Assembly: GCA_016867395.1 (NCBI GenBank)
Contig: VGJS01000025.1
Coordinates: 1-51,753, forward strand
Length of the DNA: 51,753 nucleotides
Reading direction: 5' to 3'
DNA from: Candidatus Handelsmanbacteria bacterium
GTDB lineage: Bacteria; Latescibacterota; UBA2968; UBA8231
The first letter of the stretch is position 1; the number at the start of each line of letters is the position of its first letter. The notes beneath the pieces are model-generated. The model saw only the letters and a program-made list of their open reading frames with translations, did not search any database and was not told the origin of the DNA. This document shows positions 9,239-17,698 of the stretch, in pieces. The translations under genes and the position numbers were made by a program.

Positions 9239-10713
9239 GCGAAAAGGGGATCACGTCGGGGATACTCGCCGCGCCGGGGAGAAGCATGACCAGGCGGTCG
9301 ATGCCCAGACCCACCCCACCCGTGGGCGGCATACCACAACCCAGGGCGCGCACAAAATCCATGTCAAGCGGGTACGCCTCCTCCTCCTGCACCCGGCGCT
9401 GGGGCAAGAAACGGTCCAATTGCTCCAGCGGGTCCGTCAACTTAGAATAGGCATTCGCCAACTCCATCCCGCAGACGTACACCTCGAAGCGCTTTGTTAG
9501 CCTGGCGTCTCCGCGCCTGGCCCTGGCCAAAGGACTGATCCCCAGCGGATGGTCTAGCACAAAGGTCGGCTGCACCAGATGCTTCTCGCAGGTGGCCTCA
9601 AAGAGTTGGGGCACGGCCAGCCCCCAGGAAAGCAGCTCCGGAGGTTCAGCGGTGTGCCGCCCTATTTCTTGCTGTAGTTCCTCCCCGCTCATGGTCTCGG
9701 CGTCTACGCCGGCGTACTGGCGCGGGGCGGCTAGCATACTCATGCGTCGCGAAGGTATCGAATAGTCTATCTCCTTTCCCTGGTAGTCTACCGAAGTCAA
9801 GCCGCAGGCTTCCACACACACGCCGGCCAGTAACTCCGCGAAGCAGCGCATCTGGTCCTCGTAATTGGTAAAGGTTTCGTACCACCCCATCCTAATGATT
9901 TCCGGATTATGGGAGCGGTCGATGCCCTCGTTGCAGAAGTTCTGGCAGATGGTGAAGACCTTCTCGAAGTTGGCCACCACCAGGCCTTTCAGATGTAGTT
10001 CCGGATAGATGCACAGGAACTGCTTCTGGTGGTCCATCGCCCATACCGAGGTCGTAAAGGGCCGGGCCTCGGCCCCGCCGTCCTGCCGGGTGATGGTCGG
10101 CGTGGAGACCTCCAAAAACCCCTCCCCTTCCATCCGGCGACGCATCGCGCTAGTGATCCGGCTCCGCAGTTAGGGCCGGTCGCGGTCGGTCTTATCCAGC
10201 AGCCAGCGCAGGTAGCGCTCTTAGTACTTCACCTCCGGGTCTGTCACCCGGTAATAGGTGGTATCCCCCGCTTCTTTACCGATGGGGATGGGCACCAGGA
10301 CCTTGGCCAGCAAGGTGCAGGCGCGCACCTGCTACCGATAACTCTCCGGTGCGGGTGCGAAAAACCGTTCCTTCGGCGACGAGAATGTTTCCAAGGTCGA
10401 GCAAGGAGAGCGCCTCCCTCCCCTCCCCCAGCGCCTGTCGGATGCAATAGAGCTGGACCTGGCCGGTGTGGTCCTGCAGTTCCATGAACAGGGCCCTGCC
10501 CATCCCGCGTCGCGCCCAGATGCGGTCGGCGAGCCTCACCGCTATCTCGGGAGTCTGGTCAGCCTGCGCCCGCACCTCGCCGATCCGATGGATGAGCGAG
10601 AAGGTGTGGGGGTACGTATTTCCCCTGCTGGAAAAGAGCGCTGCCCGCTTCTCGGCCCAGCGCGGGTCGAAACCGCAGGTTTCCATGAGGATGGTCTGGA
10701 TCATGGGATGCAT
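9210..10713 (-). pseudogene. lysS: Lysyl-tRNA synthetase (class II), interrupted
   Basis: The start ATG overlaps the asd stop (TGATG). The N-terminal anticodon-binding OB domain is recognisable in IWARRGMGRALFMELQDHTG and LLDLGNILVAEGTVFRTRTG. After a frame change near 10335 come TAA stops at 10221-10223 and 10170-10172, then the catalytic domain: GFLEVSTPTI, GGAEARPFTT, PELHLKGLVVANFEKVF, NEGIDRSHNPE and [13 protein letters not shown]. The motif-2 Arg (usual FRNEG) reads Cys (FCNEG). The C-terminus is ambiguous because a one-base shift near 9240 adds the Asp/Asn-rich tail. As written the gene could not make a working LysRS, which is unexpected for an essential gene. Confidence 0.85.
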
Positions 10714-11801
10714 CAGGTCCTGTCCAGATACCCCTCCGCTTTCAGCAACTCGGCGGTGAGGATGGCCCCGCCGGCCGCCCCGCGCACGGTGTTGTGGCTG
10801 AGGGCCACGAACTTGTAATCGAAGAGATTGTCCTCCCGCAGCCGGCCTAGGGTCACGGCCATGCCGTTGCCCGCGTCGCGGTCGAGGCGGGTCTGGGGCC
10901 GGTTATCCTCGGCGAAGTAGCGCAGGAAAGGGGTGGGGGCCGAGGGCAGTTGCAGCTCCTGCGGCTTGCCCGTGAAGGCCGCCCAGCGGCTGAGGATCCC
11001 GTCCTTCGGCGGCTTCTTACCGAAGGACACCGAGACGGCGGCTAGGTGCCCGTCCGACACCGGCACCCGCAAACACTGGGCCGAGATTACCGGCCCGCTG
11101 GCCTCGACGATGCGCTCCCCCTCGATGCGGCCCCAGATCTTGAGCGGCTCCCGCACGCTCTTGTCCTCCTCCCCGCCGATGAAGGGGATGATGTTGTCCT
11201 CCATCTCCGGCCAGGTCCTGAATGTCTTGCCCGCCCCAGAGATGGCCTGGTAGGTGCATACCGAAGCCCTCAGCGGCACAAACTCAGCCAGGGCTTCGAT
11301 GGCCGGCACGTAGGGCTGGAGCGAGCAGTTGGGCTTCACCGTCACAAAGCCGTAGCGGGTGCCCAGGCGCCGGCGCTGCACCGGGATGATCTGCAGATGT
11401 TCGGCGTTGATCTCGGGGATGAGCATGGGCACGTCCGGGGTCCAGCGGTGGGCCGAGTTGGCCGAGACCACCACCACCTCGCGCCGGGCGTACTCGTCTT
11501 CGAGCTTGCGGGTGGCGTCCTTGTCCATATCTAAGGCGCAGAAGACCAGGTCCACCTCTTTGCCGATGGCATCGATGTCCTTCTCCACCTCTTTGACCAT
11601 CAGCTTACCAATACCTATCGGGATTGGGATGTCCATGGTCCAGCGGTCAACCACCGACTCGGCGTAGGTGCGGCCGGCCGAGCGGGCGCTGGCCGCCACA
11701 CTCACCACCTCGAACCAGGGATGCTCAGCCAGGTGCTTGACAAATTTCTGGCCCACCATGCCGGTGGCACCCAGGATGCCCGCGCGCAGTTTGCCCATCA
11801 C
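10713..11801 (-). CDS. asd: Aspartate-semialdehyde dehydrogenase
   Basis: NADPH-dependent reduction of aspartyl phosphate to aspartate semialdehyde, the branch point to Lys, Thr, Met and Ile. The 362-residue product is intact and of the archaeal/fungal type: Rossmann motif GILGATGMVGQKF at residues 8-20, active-site Cys in VKPNCSLQP, TYQAISGAGK, and the C-terminal SHNTVRGAAGGA. Start is GTG 11801 or ATG 11798 behind AAAGGAG. It is the first gene of an operon with lysS and aspS and is preceded by a leader of about 200 nt with an intrinsic terminator. Confidence 0.93.
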   Translation of the reverse strand: MMGKLRAGILGATGMVGQKFVKHLAEHPWFEVVSVAASARSAGRTYAESVVDRWTMDIPIPIGIGKLMVKEVEKDIDAIGKEVDLVFCALDMDKDATRKLEDEYARREVVVVSANSAHRWTPDVPMLIPEINAEHLQIIPVQRRRLGTRYGFVTVKPNCSLQPYVPAIEALAEFVPLRASVCTYQAISGAGKTFRTWPEMEDNIIPFIGGEEDKSVREPLKIWGRIEGERIVEASGPVISAQCLRVPVSDGHLAAVSVSFGKKPPKDGILSRWAAFTGKPQELQLPSAPTPFLRYFAEDNRPQTRLDRDAGNGMAVTLGRLREDNLFDYKFVALSHNTVRGAAGGAILTAELLKAEGYLDRT

Positions 11802-11812
11802 TTGCTCCTTTC

Positions 11813-11855
11813 CGCAAAAAGAAAACCCGCTGCCGAGGGGATTCGACAGCGGGTT
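11813..11855 (-). terminator. Attenuator terminator before asd
   Basis: On the minus strand AACCCGCTG (11855-11847) pairs with CAGCGGGTT (11832-11824), followed by TTTTCTTTTT. It ends just before the asd ribosome site, so it must be an attenuator and not the end of an upstream gene. The stem core CCCGCTG/CAGCGGG is the same as in the aspS attenuator. Confidence 0.72.
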
Positions 11856-11876
11856 GAGTTGGGGTTCTCAGTTCAG

Positions 11877-11972
11877 TTACGATTCAGCCGGCCGTTGCCA
11901 TCCACCTTTAGCGGTGCGCTTATTACTGTCCCGCTCAGTATTGGGCTTGGACTTGGAGCCGGTGAGGGTCAT
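11877..11972 (-). CDS. Leader ORF upstream of asd
   Basis: A 31-codon frame starting at ATG 11972 encodes MTLTGSKSKPNTERDSNK and then RTAKGGWQRPAES. It has four Lys and four Thr, both end products of the Asd pathway, and one Asn-Lys pair. The end RDSNKRTAKGG resembles [11 protein letters not shown] in the ORF before aspS. No good ribosome site precedes it, so the coding role is tentative; the block may instead be a conserved RNA element. Confidence 0.35.
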   Translation of the reverse strand: MTLTGSKSKPNTERDSNKRTAKGGWQRPAES

Positions 11973-12005
11973 CTTATCTACAAGGGCTTTGGGATTTTGG
12001 CATCC

Positions 12006-12014
12006 AGTATAACA
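12006..12014 (-). promoter_or_regulatory. Extended -10 promoter candidate for asd operon
   Basis: Minus-strand TGTTATACT is an extended -10 match (TG-N-TATACT) in an AT-rich pocket. No good -35 is seen. Transcription from here would give the roughly 200-nt leader holding the small ORF and the attenuator. Confidence 0.45.
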
Positions 12015-12103
12015 AAATATATCGGCAGGGACAGGCAAAAGCAAGAGGGACATACCAGATCGGAAGGGTGCGAGTCCCTGAGCGGAGGGGGATGACCCCG
12101 GAC

Positions 12104-12224
12104 GCCATTCCCAGGGGAGTGGTCGGGCAGGGAAGTCCGCGGGAAAGGTTGCAGAGAGAGCGGAGCATAGCGAGTAGGGTGGGAAGGACGCGCCTTGGGA
12201 AAGGCCATAGCGGGTTTTGCCGCT
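12104..12224. repeat. R1 palindromic repeat, copy C
   Basis: Arms GCCATTCCC (12104-12112) and GGGAAAGGC (12197-12205) pair at eight of nine positions, with AGGACGCGCCTTGGGAAA around the 3' arm and a trailing hairpin AGCGG-loop-CCGCT (12209-12224). The interior AGAGCGGAGCATAGCGAG matches the other copies. It lies between the divergent asd leader and the second ECF sigma gene. Confidence 0.72.
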
Positions 12225-12298
12225 CTGCCCCTGCGCATGGTGTTACCTTTCGCCGGAACCCGCGTCTAAAGAAGGGAGGCGCAACACGAGGAGCGCAT

Positions 12299-12873
12299 GT
12301 GGACAAGCAGACCGATCTGGGGCTGATCGCCGCCTGCCAGCAGGGCGACGCGGCGGCGTTCCGCCAGGTCTTTGACCTCAACCGGGAACGGGTTTACCGC
12401 CTGTGCTCGCACATGGCCGGCAACCACCAGGACGCCGAAGACTTAGCCCAGGAGAGCTTTGTCCAGGCCTTTGGCCGCATCCAGACCTTCCGGGGGGAAT
12501 CCGCGTTCGCCACCTGGCTCTTGCGCATGGCTGCCAACTGCTACCTCAGGGCCCTGAGAAAGCACCGGGCCGCCTTCGTGCCCCTCGACGAGGGACTTCG
12601 CCTGCCCGCCGGTTCCACCCCCGAGGACCAGCTTATGGGCCGCCTTCGTGCCCCTCGACGAGGGACTTCGCCTGCCCGCCGGTTCCACCCCCGAGGACCA
12701 GCTTATGCGCAAGGAGCTGGGCAAAAGGGTACAGGCGGCCATCGCGGCCCTGCTCGAGAACCAGCGCCTGCTCTTGGTGCTGGGTGCCCAGTTGTAGATG
12801 CCCTACCGCGAGGTGGCCCAGATCGCCGGCTGCTCCGAGGAGGCAGTGAAGATGCGCCTGCACCGAGCCCGCC
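12299..12873 (+). pseudogene. Second ECF-type sigma factor, broken by a duplication and a stop
   Basis: The likely start is GTG 12299 behind ACGAGGAG, giving MDKQTDLGLIAACQQGDAAA. Region 2 is standard: HQDAEDLAQESFVQAFGRIQ and SAFATWLLRMAANCYLRAL. A perfect 70-bp tandem duplication (12567-12706) then shifts the frame. Region 4 follows in the new frame as LEN-QRLLLVLGAQL, a TAG at 12795-12797, then MPYREVAQIAGCSEEAVKMR and LHRARQQ. Removing one copy of the duplication would restore a normal sigma frame apart from the TAG, where Glu or Gly would fit. It leads into an anti-sigma domain and the flagellar switch genes. Confidence 0.8.
12567..12706 (+). repeat. Perfect 70-bp tandem duplication in the sigma gene
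   Basis: The segment starting gggccgccttcgtgcccc at 12567 recurs identically at 12637. The period of 70 is not a multiple of three and causes a frameshift. Confidence 0.92.
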
Positions 12874-13300
12874 AGCAGGGGCGCCACCTGTCCGCCTATA
12901 TCGACGACGAGCTGTCTCTGGAGACCCGCCGCGAAATCGAGCACCAATGCGACGCCTGCCCGCGCTGCCGCACCGAGTTCGAGGCCCACCAGGCGGTGTG
13001 GGAAGCGGCCCACCTGGCGCAAAGCGGCCCGGCGCCGAAGACCCTGTGGGAGGGCATCGCCGCTCGGCCCCGCTGGGGTGCGGCTGGAGAATCTGGCCCT
13101 GATGCTGGCCGGCCTGGCCGGCCACGTCCAGGACCTGCAGCGCAGCGTGGACGAAATCCGACAAGACCTCGCCAACATCGCCGAACCAGAGCCGCCGCGC
13201 CAGGGCATCCGGGTGCGCGCCAACCCCTTTGTCCCGGGCCAGCCGCGCGAATCCTACATCGAAAGACTGCGCCGCCGTTCCTGCATCTCCCCTTGCCGGA
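12874..13300 (+). pseudogene. zf-HC2-like anti-sigma factor, start lost and frameshifted
   Basis: Directly continuous with the sigma frame is GRHLSAYIDDELSLETRRE and then IEHQCDACPRCRTEFEAHQ, the H-x3-C-x2-C part of a putative zinc-finger anti-sigma domain. The leading Cys and the start codon of such a gene are missing, so sigma and anti-sigma are fused as written. After a frame change near 13075 a coiled-coil-like stretch follows, ENLALMLAGLAGHVQDLQRS and VDEIRQDLANIAE. The 3' end is uncertain because fliN begins at 13310. Partner assignment comes from adjacency. Confidence 0.6.
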
Positions 13301-13309
13301 GAACAGATC

Positions 13310-13630
13310 ATGGCTGCCAAGAAGAAATCCCCTGCCCCCGCGACACCCCCGCCGGCCGTGCCCTCCCCGCCGGCCCACCCCCCTGCCGATCCCCTGGTCG
13401 AGGTAGAGGTGGAGCTCTCAGTTGAACTGGGCCGGCACACCCTCACCCTGGACCAGGCCCTGACCCTGGGCGAACAGTCGATCTTCGAGCTGGACAGGAT
13501 GAACGGCGAGCCGGTAGAGCTGAAGCCCAACGGCATACCCTTTGCCCGCAGCGAGGTGGTGACCGTGGCCGAGACCTTCGGGGTGCAGATCACCGAGATC
13601 TTCGCGGGAGGTCGAGATGGACAGCCCTGA
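13310..13630 (+). CDS. fliN: Flagellar motor switch protein FliN-like (SpoA domain)
   Basis: A 106-residue protein with a Lys/Pro/Ala-rich N-terminus (MAAKKKSPAPATPPPA) and a C-terminal SpoA/FliN domain from about residue 35: ELSVELGRHTLTLDQALTL, then GEQSIFELDRMNGEPVEL, then NGIPFARSEVVTVAETFG and VQITEIF. This is the full canonical FliN core, which forms the lower C-ring of the flagellar switch. The frame is intact and overlaps the next start by 14 bp. It is first of four switch genes. Confidence 0.85.
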   Translation: MAAKKKSPAPATPPPAVPSPPAHPPADPLVEVEVELSVELGRHTLTLDQALTLGEQSIFELDRMNGEPVELKPNGIPFARSEVVTVAETFGVQITEIFAGGRDGQP

Positions 13631-13890
13631 GGCGATCCGCAAAAAGGCCAACCTGGCCCACCTGGGGGATATCGCGGTAGCAGGAGTGGTGTGCGTGGGG
13701 AGGCCCGACCCTGAAACTGCGCGAGGCCCTGGCGTTACGGCCCGGTTCGGTGGTGGTGCTGCCCAAACTGGCGGCGCGAAGCCTTCGAGCTGTGGCTCCA
13801 CGGCGCCCTGCTTAGAGAAGCCGAAACCACGGTCCACGGCGAGGTCCTGGCCTGGCGCCTCATCCTCCTCGCTCGGCTGGCCAACCCGCA
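13617..13890 (+). pseudogene. Second SpoA-domain (FliN-like) protein, frameshifted
   Basis: It starts MDSPEAIRKKANLAHLGDIA, and after frame changes near 13700 (a gggg run) and 13780 reads LKLREALALRPGSVVVLPKL, FELWLHGALLREAETTVHGE and VLAWRLI. The pattern LREALALRPGSVV...GEV is that of a SpoA beta-barrel, so it is probably a second small switch subunit of about 95 residues. The end is not defined because no stop is reached in the reconstructed frame before fliG. Confidence 0.5.
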
Positions 13891-13892
13891 GG

Positions 13893-14675
13893 TGGTGCCA
13901 GACTACCCAGCCCAAGCCTGGGCGCATAGTCGGCTGCCTGGCCCGCCTGAAGGGTCCGGTATCCGTGGAACCCTGGCAGCCCCTCGCCAAAGCCGCCGCC
14001 CAGGCCCTGCCTTCCATGCCCCCGCCCGATGTCTGGAAGCGGCTCGCCCAGGCCCCGGCCCAGCAGGTGGCCCCGCTGCTGGCCCACGAGATTCCGCAGA
14101 CCATCGCCGTGATCCTCTCGCAGCTGGAGCCGGCCAAGGCTGCCGGTCTGCTCCACCACCTGCCCGAACGGTTCCAGGCCGCCGTGGCCTTCCGCATCGC
14201 CACCATGGAGACCTCCCCCGCCTTTGAGGTGCTGCGAACCGAGCTGGAGGTGGGCGGTCCCACGGTGGTGGCCGACATCCTCAACCTCTCTGGCGCCAGC
14301 GTCGAGAAAAAGGTGCTGGACCAGATGGACGCCCAGGGCCCGCAGGTGGCCGAGGCGGTGCGCAATATGATGTTTGTCTTCGCCGACATCGTCAAACTGA
14401 CCGACCGCAAGATCGAGACCCTGCTGCGCGAGGTAGACCAGAAGGATCTGGTGATCGCCCTCAAGGCCGCTGATGAGGACCTCAAGGCAAAGATCCTCAA
14501 AAACATGTCCGAACAGGTGCACATCTTCATCACCGACTAGATGGAGTTCCTCGGCCCCATGCGCCTGACCGAGGCGGAGGAACTACAGTTGCGCATCGTC
14601 CATCGGGTGCGGCAACTGGAAGAAAAAGGGACAGCTCACCTGGTGCACGGCACTAATCCAGATGACTTTGTGTGA
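13893..14675 (+). pseudogene. fliG: Flagellar motor switch protein FliG, short N-terminus and one in-frame TAG
   Basis: FliG middle and C-terminal domains are clear: HEIPQTIAVILSQLEPAKAA (EHPQ-like motif), VADILNLSGASVEKKVLDQM, AEAVRNMMFVFADIVKLTD and RKIETLLREVDQKDLVIALK, which carries the torque-generating charged helix. A TAG at 14538-14540 separates this from MEFLGPMRLTEAEELQLRI and the natural end at 14675; other FliG proteins have an acidic residue there. The N-terminal FliF-binding domain is not recognisable, so the gene may be truncated or fused with the frame upstream. The start is a guess at a GTG near 13893. Confidence 0.8.
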
Positions 14676-15801
14676 ATGGATGCTCTCACTGACGATCAGA
14701 TCCCAGGAAGAGATCAATGCCAGGCTGAGGGAGATACATCCCCCACACTCGCCGCCAGTCGATCCGTCTCTTGCCTCTCCCTATGACTTCAAGCATCCGG
14801 CCCAGATCAACAAAGACCAGCTCCGCACGCTGAAGGGCCTGCACGACAACTTCGCCCGCCTGTTGGCCTCCACCCTGTCGGGGGCCATGCGCCAGGTGGT
14901 AGAGGTGAAGACCGCCTTCGTCGAACAGACCGCCTATTCCGAGTTCATCATGTCCCTGTCCAACCCCTACTGCATTTACGAGTTCACCCCGGGGCCCACC
15001 GCCGGACGCGCGGTGGTCGATGTGGCCATGCCCTTGGTCTTCGCCGCCGTGGACGGAGCCTTTGGCGGCAGAGGATCGTCCGCAGGGATCGAGACCGGGC
15101 AACCTACCGCCATTGAGATGCGGGTGATTAACCGCATCTTCAAGCACATGCTCGCGGACCTGGAGGCCACCTGGCAACCCCTGCTGCCGGTGGCGATCAG
15201 CGAAGTCGAACTGGAGACCAACCCCGAGGTCGTCCAGGTGGTCGCCGCGCAGGAGATCGTCATCGTGCTGGCCTTCGAGGTGAACATGCCCCAGGCTAGC
15301 GGTCTGACCAGGCTGTGCTACCCCTTCTTCACCCTCAAGCCCCTGCTGCCCCTTCTCGGGAAGTGCCGGGTGCGCCGCGCTATCGTCATCGTGCTGGCCT
15401 TCGAGGTGAACATGCCCCAGGCTAGCGGTCTGACCAGGCTGTGCTACCCCTTCTTCACCCTCAAGCCCCTGCTGCCCCTTCTCGGGAAGTGCCGGGTGCG
15501 CCGCGCTGCAGAAAAAACCGCAGCCCTGGTGAGCGACAACCGCCTGTGCCTGGGGCCGCTGCAACTGCCATTGGTGGCCGAACTGGGGCGGGTGCAGGTG
15601 GCGCTGGCGGAAGTGAGGAGTTTACAGGTAGGCGACATCCTGCGCCTGCCGGAGCGGACCGCCGACTCGGTGCCGGTCTATCTGGGAGGAAAGCCAAAAT
15701 TCCTGGCCCACCCCTTTGCTGAGGAAAACGGGGAACTCAAGTTGCAGGTGGCCGGCCCCATCCCCGCCCACGAGCAGGGCAGGTACGGAACCGCCCATTA
15801 A
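14676..15801 (+). pseudogene. fliM: Flagellar motor switch protein FliM with a 42-residue tandem duplication
   Basis: The start ATG at 14676 follows the fliG stop directly (MDALTDDQI), and a one-base shift near 14700 leads to SQEEINARLREI, the FliM start motif. The CheC-like middle domain follows: YDFKHPAQINKDQLRTLKGL, HDNFARLLASTLSGAMRQV and VDVAMPLVFAAVDGAFGGRG. The stretch IVIVLAFEVNMPQASGL to KCRVRRA is present twice because of a 126-bp in-frame repeat. The C-terminal SpoA domain is partly kept (LPLVAELGRVQVALAEVRSL, GDILRLPERTADSVPVYLGG). FliM binds CheY-P in the C-ring. Confidence 0.85.
15256..15507 (+). repeat. Perfect 126-bp tandem duplication in fliM
   Basis: Copies at 15256-15381 and 15382-15507 are identical. 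126 is a multiple of three, so the frame is kept and 42 residues are repeated at the end of the middle domain. Confidence 0.95.
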
Positions 15802-15807
15802 GTGTGA

Positions 15808-15872
15808 TTAACCCAGCCGGCCCAGGTAGATCTCGAAGTCGTACTCGAAGACCACCTCACCTTCCCGTTCAT
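15808..15872 (-). pseudogene. Short remnant downstream of alkaline phosphatase
   Basis: An AGGAGG site and ATG at 15872 start a very short frame. A one-base shift gives GEVVFEYDFEIYLGRLG and a stop at 15808. It looks like a protein tail, but no family is recognised. Confidence 0.2.
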
Positions 15873-15880
15873 CCAACCTC

Positions 15881-17053
15881 CTATGGCCTCAATCCCAGGG
15901 TTTCCATCATGACCGGGAAGAGGGCGGTGTTGTCCACGAGGCCGCGGAAATGCCCGGACCCCGGCCCCAGGGCCCCGGCGATTACCGGGATGGCGCTGTG
16001 GCTCTTGGTGGTCCAGCTTATGCACAGCAGGCTGTCGAGTTGGACGCCGTGTTCGGGAAAGGCGCCCTGTCGGGGAATCTGGGCAAAGCCCGAGTAGCAG
16101 CCCGTGCCCACCGACATCCCGCCGGTCTCGTGGTCGGCCACCACGATCACCAGGGTATCGTTCCAACGGCGGGCGTACTGGATGCCCTCGGCCACGGCCT
16201 GGTCAAAGGCGATGGCCTCCCACACGGCGCGGTTGGCGTCGTTGTTGTGGCAGGCGTGGTCGATACGCCCGCCCTCCACCATCAGGAAAAACCCCCGCTC
16301 GTTGTGGTCGAGCAGCTCTAAGGCGGTCCGGGTCAGGGCCGCCAGCTCGGGCACCTGCTCGTCCTGCCAGTCGTACCGATAGGGCAGGTGGCCCTCGGCA
16401 AAGAGGCCCAGCAACCGGCGGGGTCGGCTCAGGTCTAGCCGGGACAGTTCCCCGGCGCTCTGCACCACCTCGTACCCGGCGCTCCGGGCCTCGGCCCGCA
16501 GGTCGCGTTCGTCCTCCCGCTTGGAGCCGGTCTGGGATTTGGGCATCCAGAAACTTCTGCCGCCGCCCAGCATCACGTCAGGGCCGGTGGCCAGCATCTG
16601 CTCGGCGATCTGGGCCTCGGCCCCGCGATCGCTAATGTGGGCAGCAAAGGCCGCCGGGGTGGCATGGGTGAGGGTGGTAGTAGTCACCAGGCCGGTGCTA
16701 TACCCGGCGTCGCGGGCGTATTCCAGGATGGTCCGCACCGCGGTGCTGTCCGGGCTCATGGCCAAAAACCTGTTGTTAGTCTTGCAGCCGGCGGACCAGG
16801 CCGTGGCCCCAGCGGCCGAGTCCGTAGTGTAGCCGCTGGCCGAGTAGGTGGTGACCAGGCTGATCTGTTCGAGTTGGTCCATGGCCAGCCGCCCTGCAGG
16901 TCCGAAACCGGCCACCCGCGCGGCTTCGCGCTGGGCCAGGCCCATGCCATCCCCCACGAAGAGGATGACCTTGCCCGGCCGGGCTTTGGCGCATCCCATC
17001 GCTGTGACCAGGTACAGGGCCACCACCCAGCAGAACAGAGCCTTTAACCGCAT
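15881..17053 (-). CDS. phoA: Alkaline phosphatase, lipoprotein
   Basis: Zn/Mg-dependent phosphomonoesterase of the PhoA family, anchored outside the inner membrane. A signal sequence ends in a lipobox with Cys21 (VTAMGC). Metal and catalytic motifs are all present: VGDGMG (Asp35), GYTTDSAAGATAWSAG (nucleophile Ser79), LTHATPAAFAAHISDR, MVEGGRIDHACHNNDANR and IVVADHETGG. The 390-residue frame is intact. It probably liberates phosphate. It lies convergent to fliM and divergent from the small gene at 17156. Confidence 0.9.
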   Translation of the reverse strand: MRLKALFCWVVALYLVTAMGCAKARPGKVILFVGDGMGLAQREAARVAGFGPAGRLAMDQLEQISLVTTYSASGYTTDSAAGATAWSAGCKTNNRFLAMSPDSTAVRTILEYARDAGYSTGLVTTTTLTHATPAAFAAHISDRGAEAQIAEQMLATGPDVMLGGGRSFWMPKSQTGSKREDERDLRAEARSAGYEVVQSAGELSRLDLSRPRRLLGLFAEGHLPYRYDWQDEQVPELAALTRTALELLDHNERGFFLMVEGGRIDHACHNNDANRAVWEAIAFDQAVAEGIQYARRWNDTLVIVVADHETGGMSVGTGCYSGFAQIPRQGAFPEHGVQLDSLLCISWTTKSHSAIPVIAGALGPGSGHFRGLVDNTALFPVMMETLGLRP

Positions 17054-17155
17054 CTCACCTCCGCGCTTTGATCGCAGACAAAAAAGCAGTGGAGAAAAAA
17101 CCCTTCCTGCCGGTGGTAAGTACTGGGTCCATCCCTACTACCGAGGGACCCCGAC

Positions 17156-17698
17156 ATGAAAAACCCTCGTCTACAGCTTGAGCGCACAATCGACCGCGGC
17201 GAACTGGTGACTGTCTATTGGGAACCCACCTGCTCCATGCACCGGCTGGGAAAGTGGGGGCCTCAGCAATGGCTGGCTTTCGAGAAAAACACCGCCTACC
17301 GCAACTACTCACACGGCATCTGCCCTGAACACCCCCTCCAGCTCCAGGAGGAGATCGACCGGCTCCTATTCGAGCAGCAGTTAGAGACCGTGCGCCACTT
17401 CGAGGTCGAGTACCAGCCTGCCCCCGACGACCTCGACCCCGACCCGGAATTTGACCTCGAACTTGAACTCATCGCCGCTGCCAGAACTAGTCCTCCTTCG
17501 ACAATACCACCGGCTCCAGACCCGGGATCTCCACGTCCACCGGGAAATAGGGCCGTTTCATGCGCTTGTACTGCACCTGGCGCACCGTGGGCGGCGTGGG
17601 TCCAGGCGTGTCAAGGACAAAAACCCCTCGGGCAAAATCCCCGTATGTCTGGCGGTAGTTCATCGGATTCTTGGCGACCACGAAACTGGCGGTCCTAG
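17156..17698 (+). CDS. Hypothetical protein, 3' end overlapping mlrC
   Basis: I do not recognise this protein. The first 110 residues look genuine: RTIDRGELVTVYWEPTCSMH, RNYSHGICPEHPLQLQEEID and an acidic PDDLDPDPEFDLELELI. After about 17490 the frame runs antisense through the end of mlrC and becomes Pro/Gly-rich, so the true stop was probably near 17490 and has been lost. No clear ribosome site. Confidence 0.4.
   Translation: MKNPRLQLERTIDRGELVTVYWEPTCSMHRLGKWGPQQWLAFEKNTAYRNYSHGICPEHPLQLQEEIDRLLFEQQLETVRHFEVEYQPAPDDLDPDPEFDLELELIAAARTSPPSTIPPAPDPGSPRPPGNRAVSCACTAPGAPWAAWVQACQGQKPLGQNPRMSGGSSSDSWRPRNWRS

Noticed and set aside
11860-11970. T-box riboswitch upstream of asd (AAAGGTGG...GGCAACGG)
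   Set aside because: The consensus AGGGTGGNACCGCG is not present, the match needs a four-base insertion, and the block is about 50 nt from the terminator instead of overlapping it. No comparable block occurs before aspS.
11860-12000. Lysine riboswitch before asd
   Set aside because: The conserved junction sequences of the lysine aptamer could not be found, and the leader is too compact.
15256-15507. CRISPR-like or satellite repeat
   Set aside because: Only two identical adjacent units with no spacers, inside a conserved flagellar gene; a simple tandem duplication.
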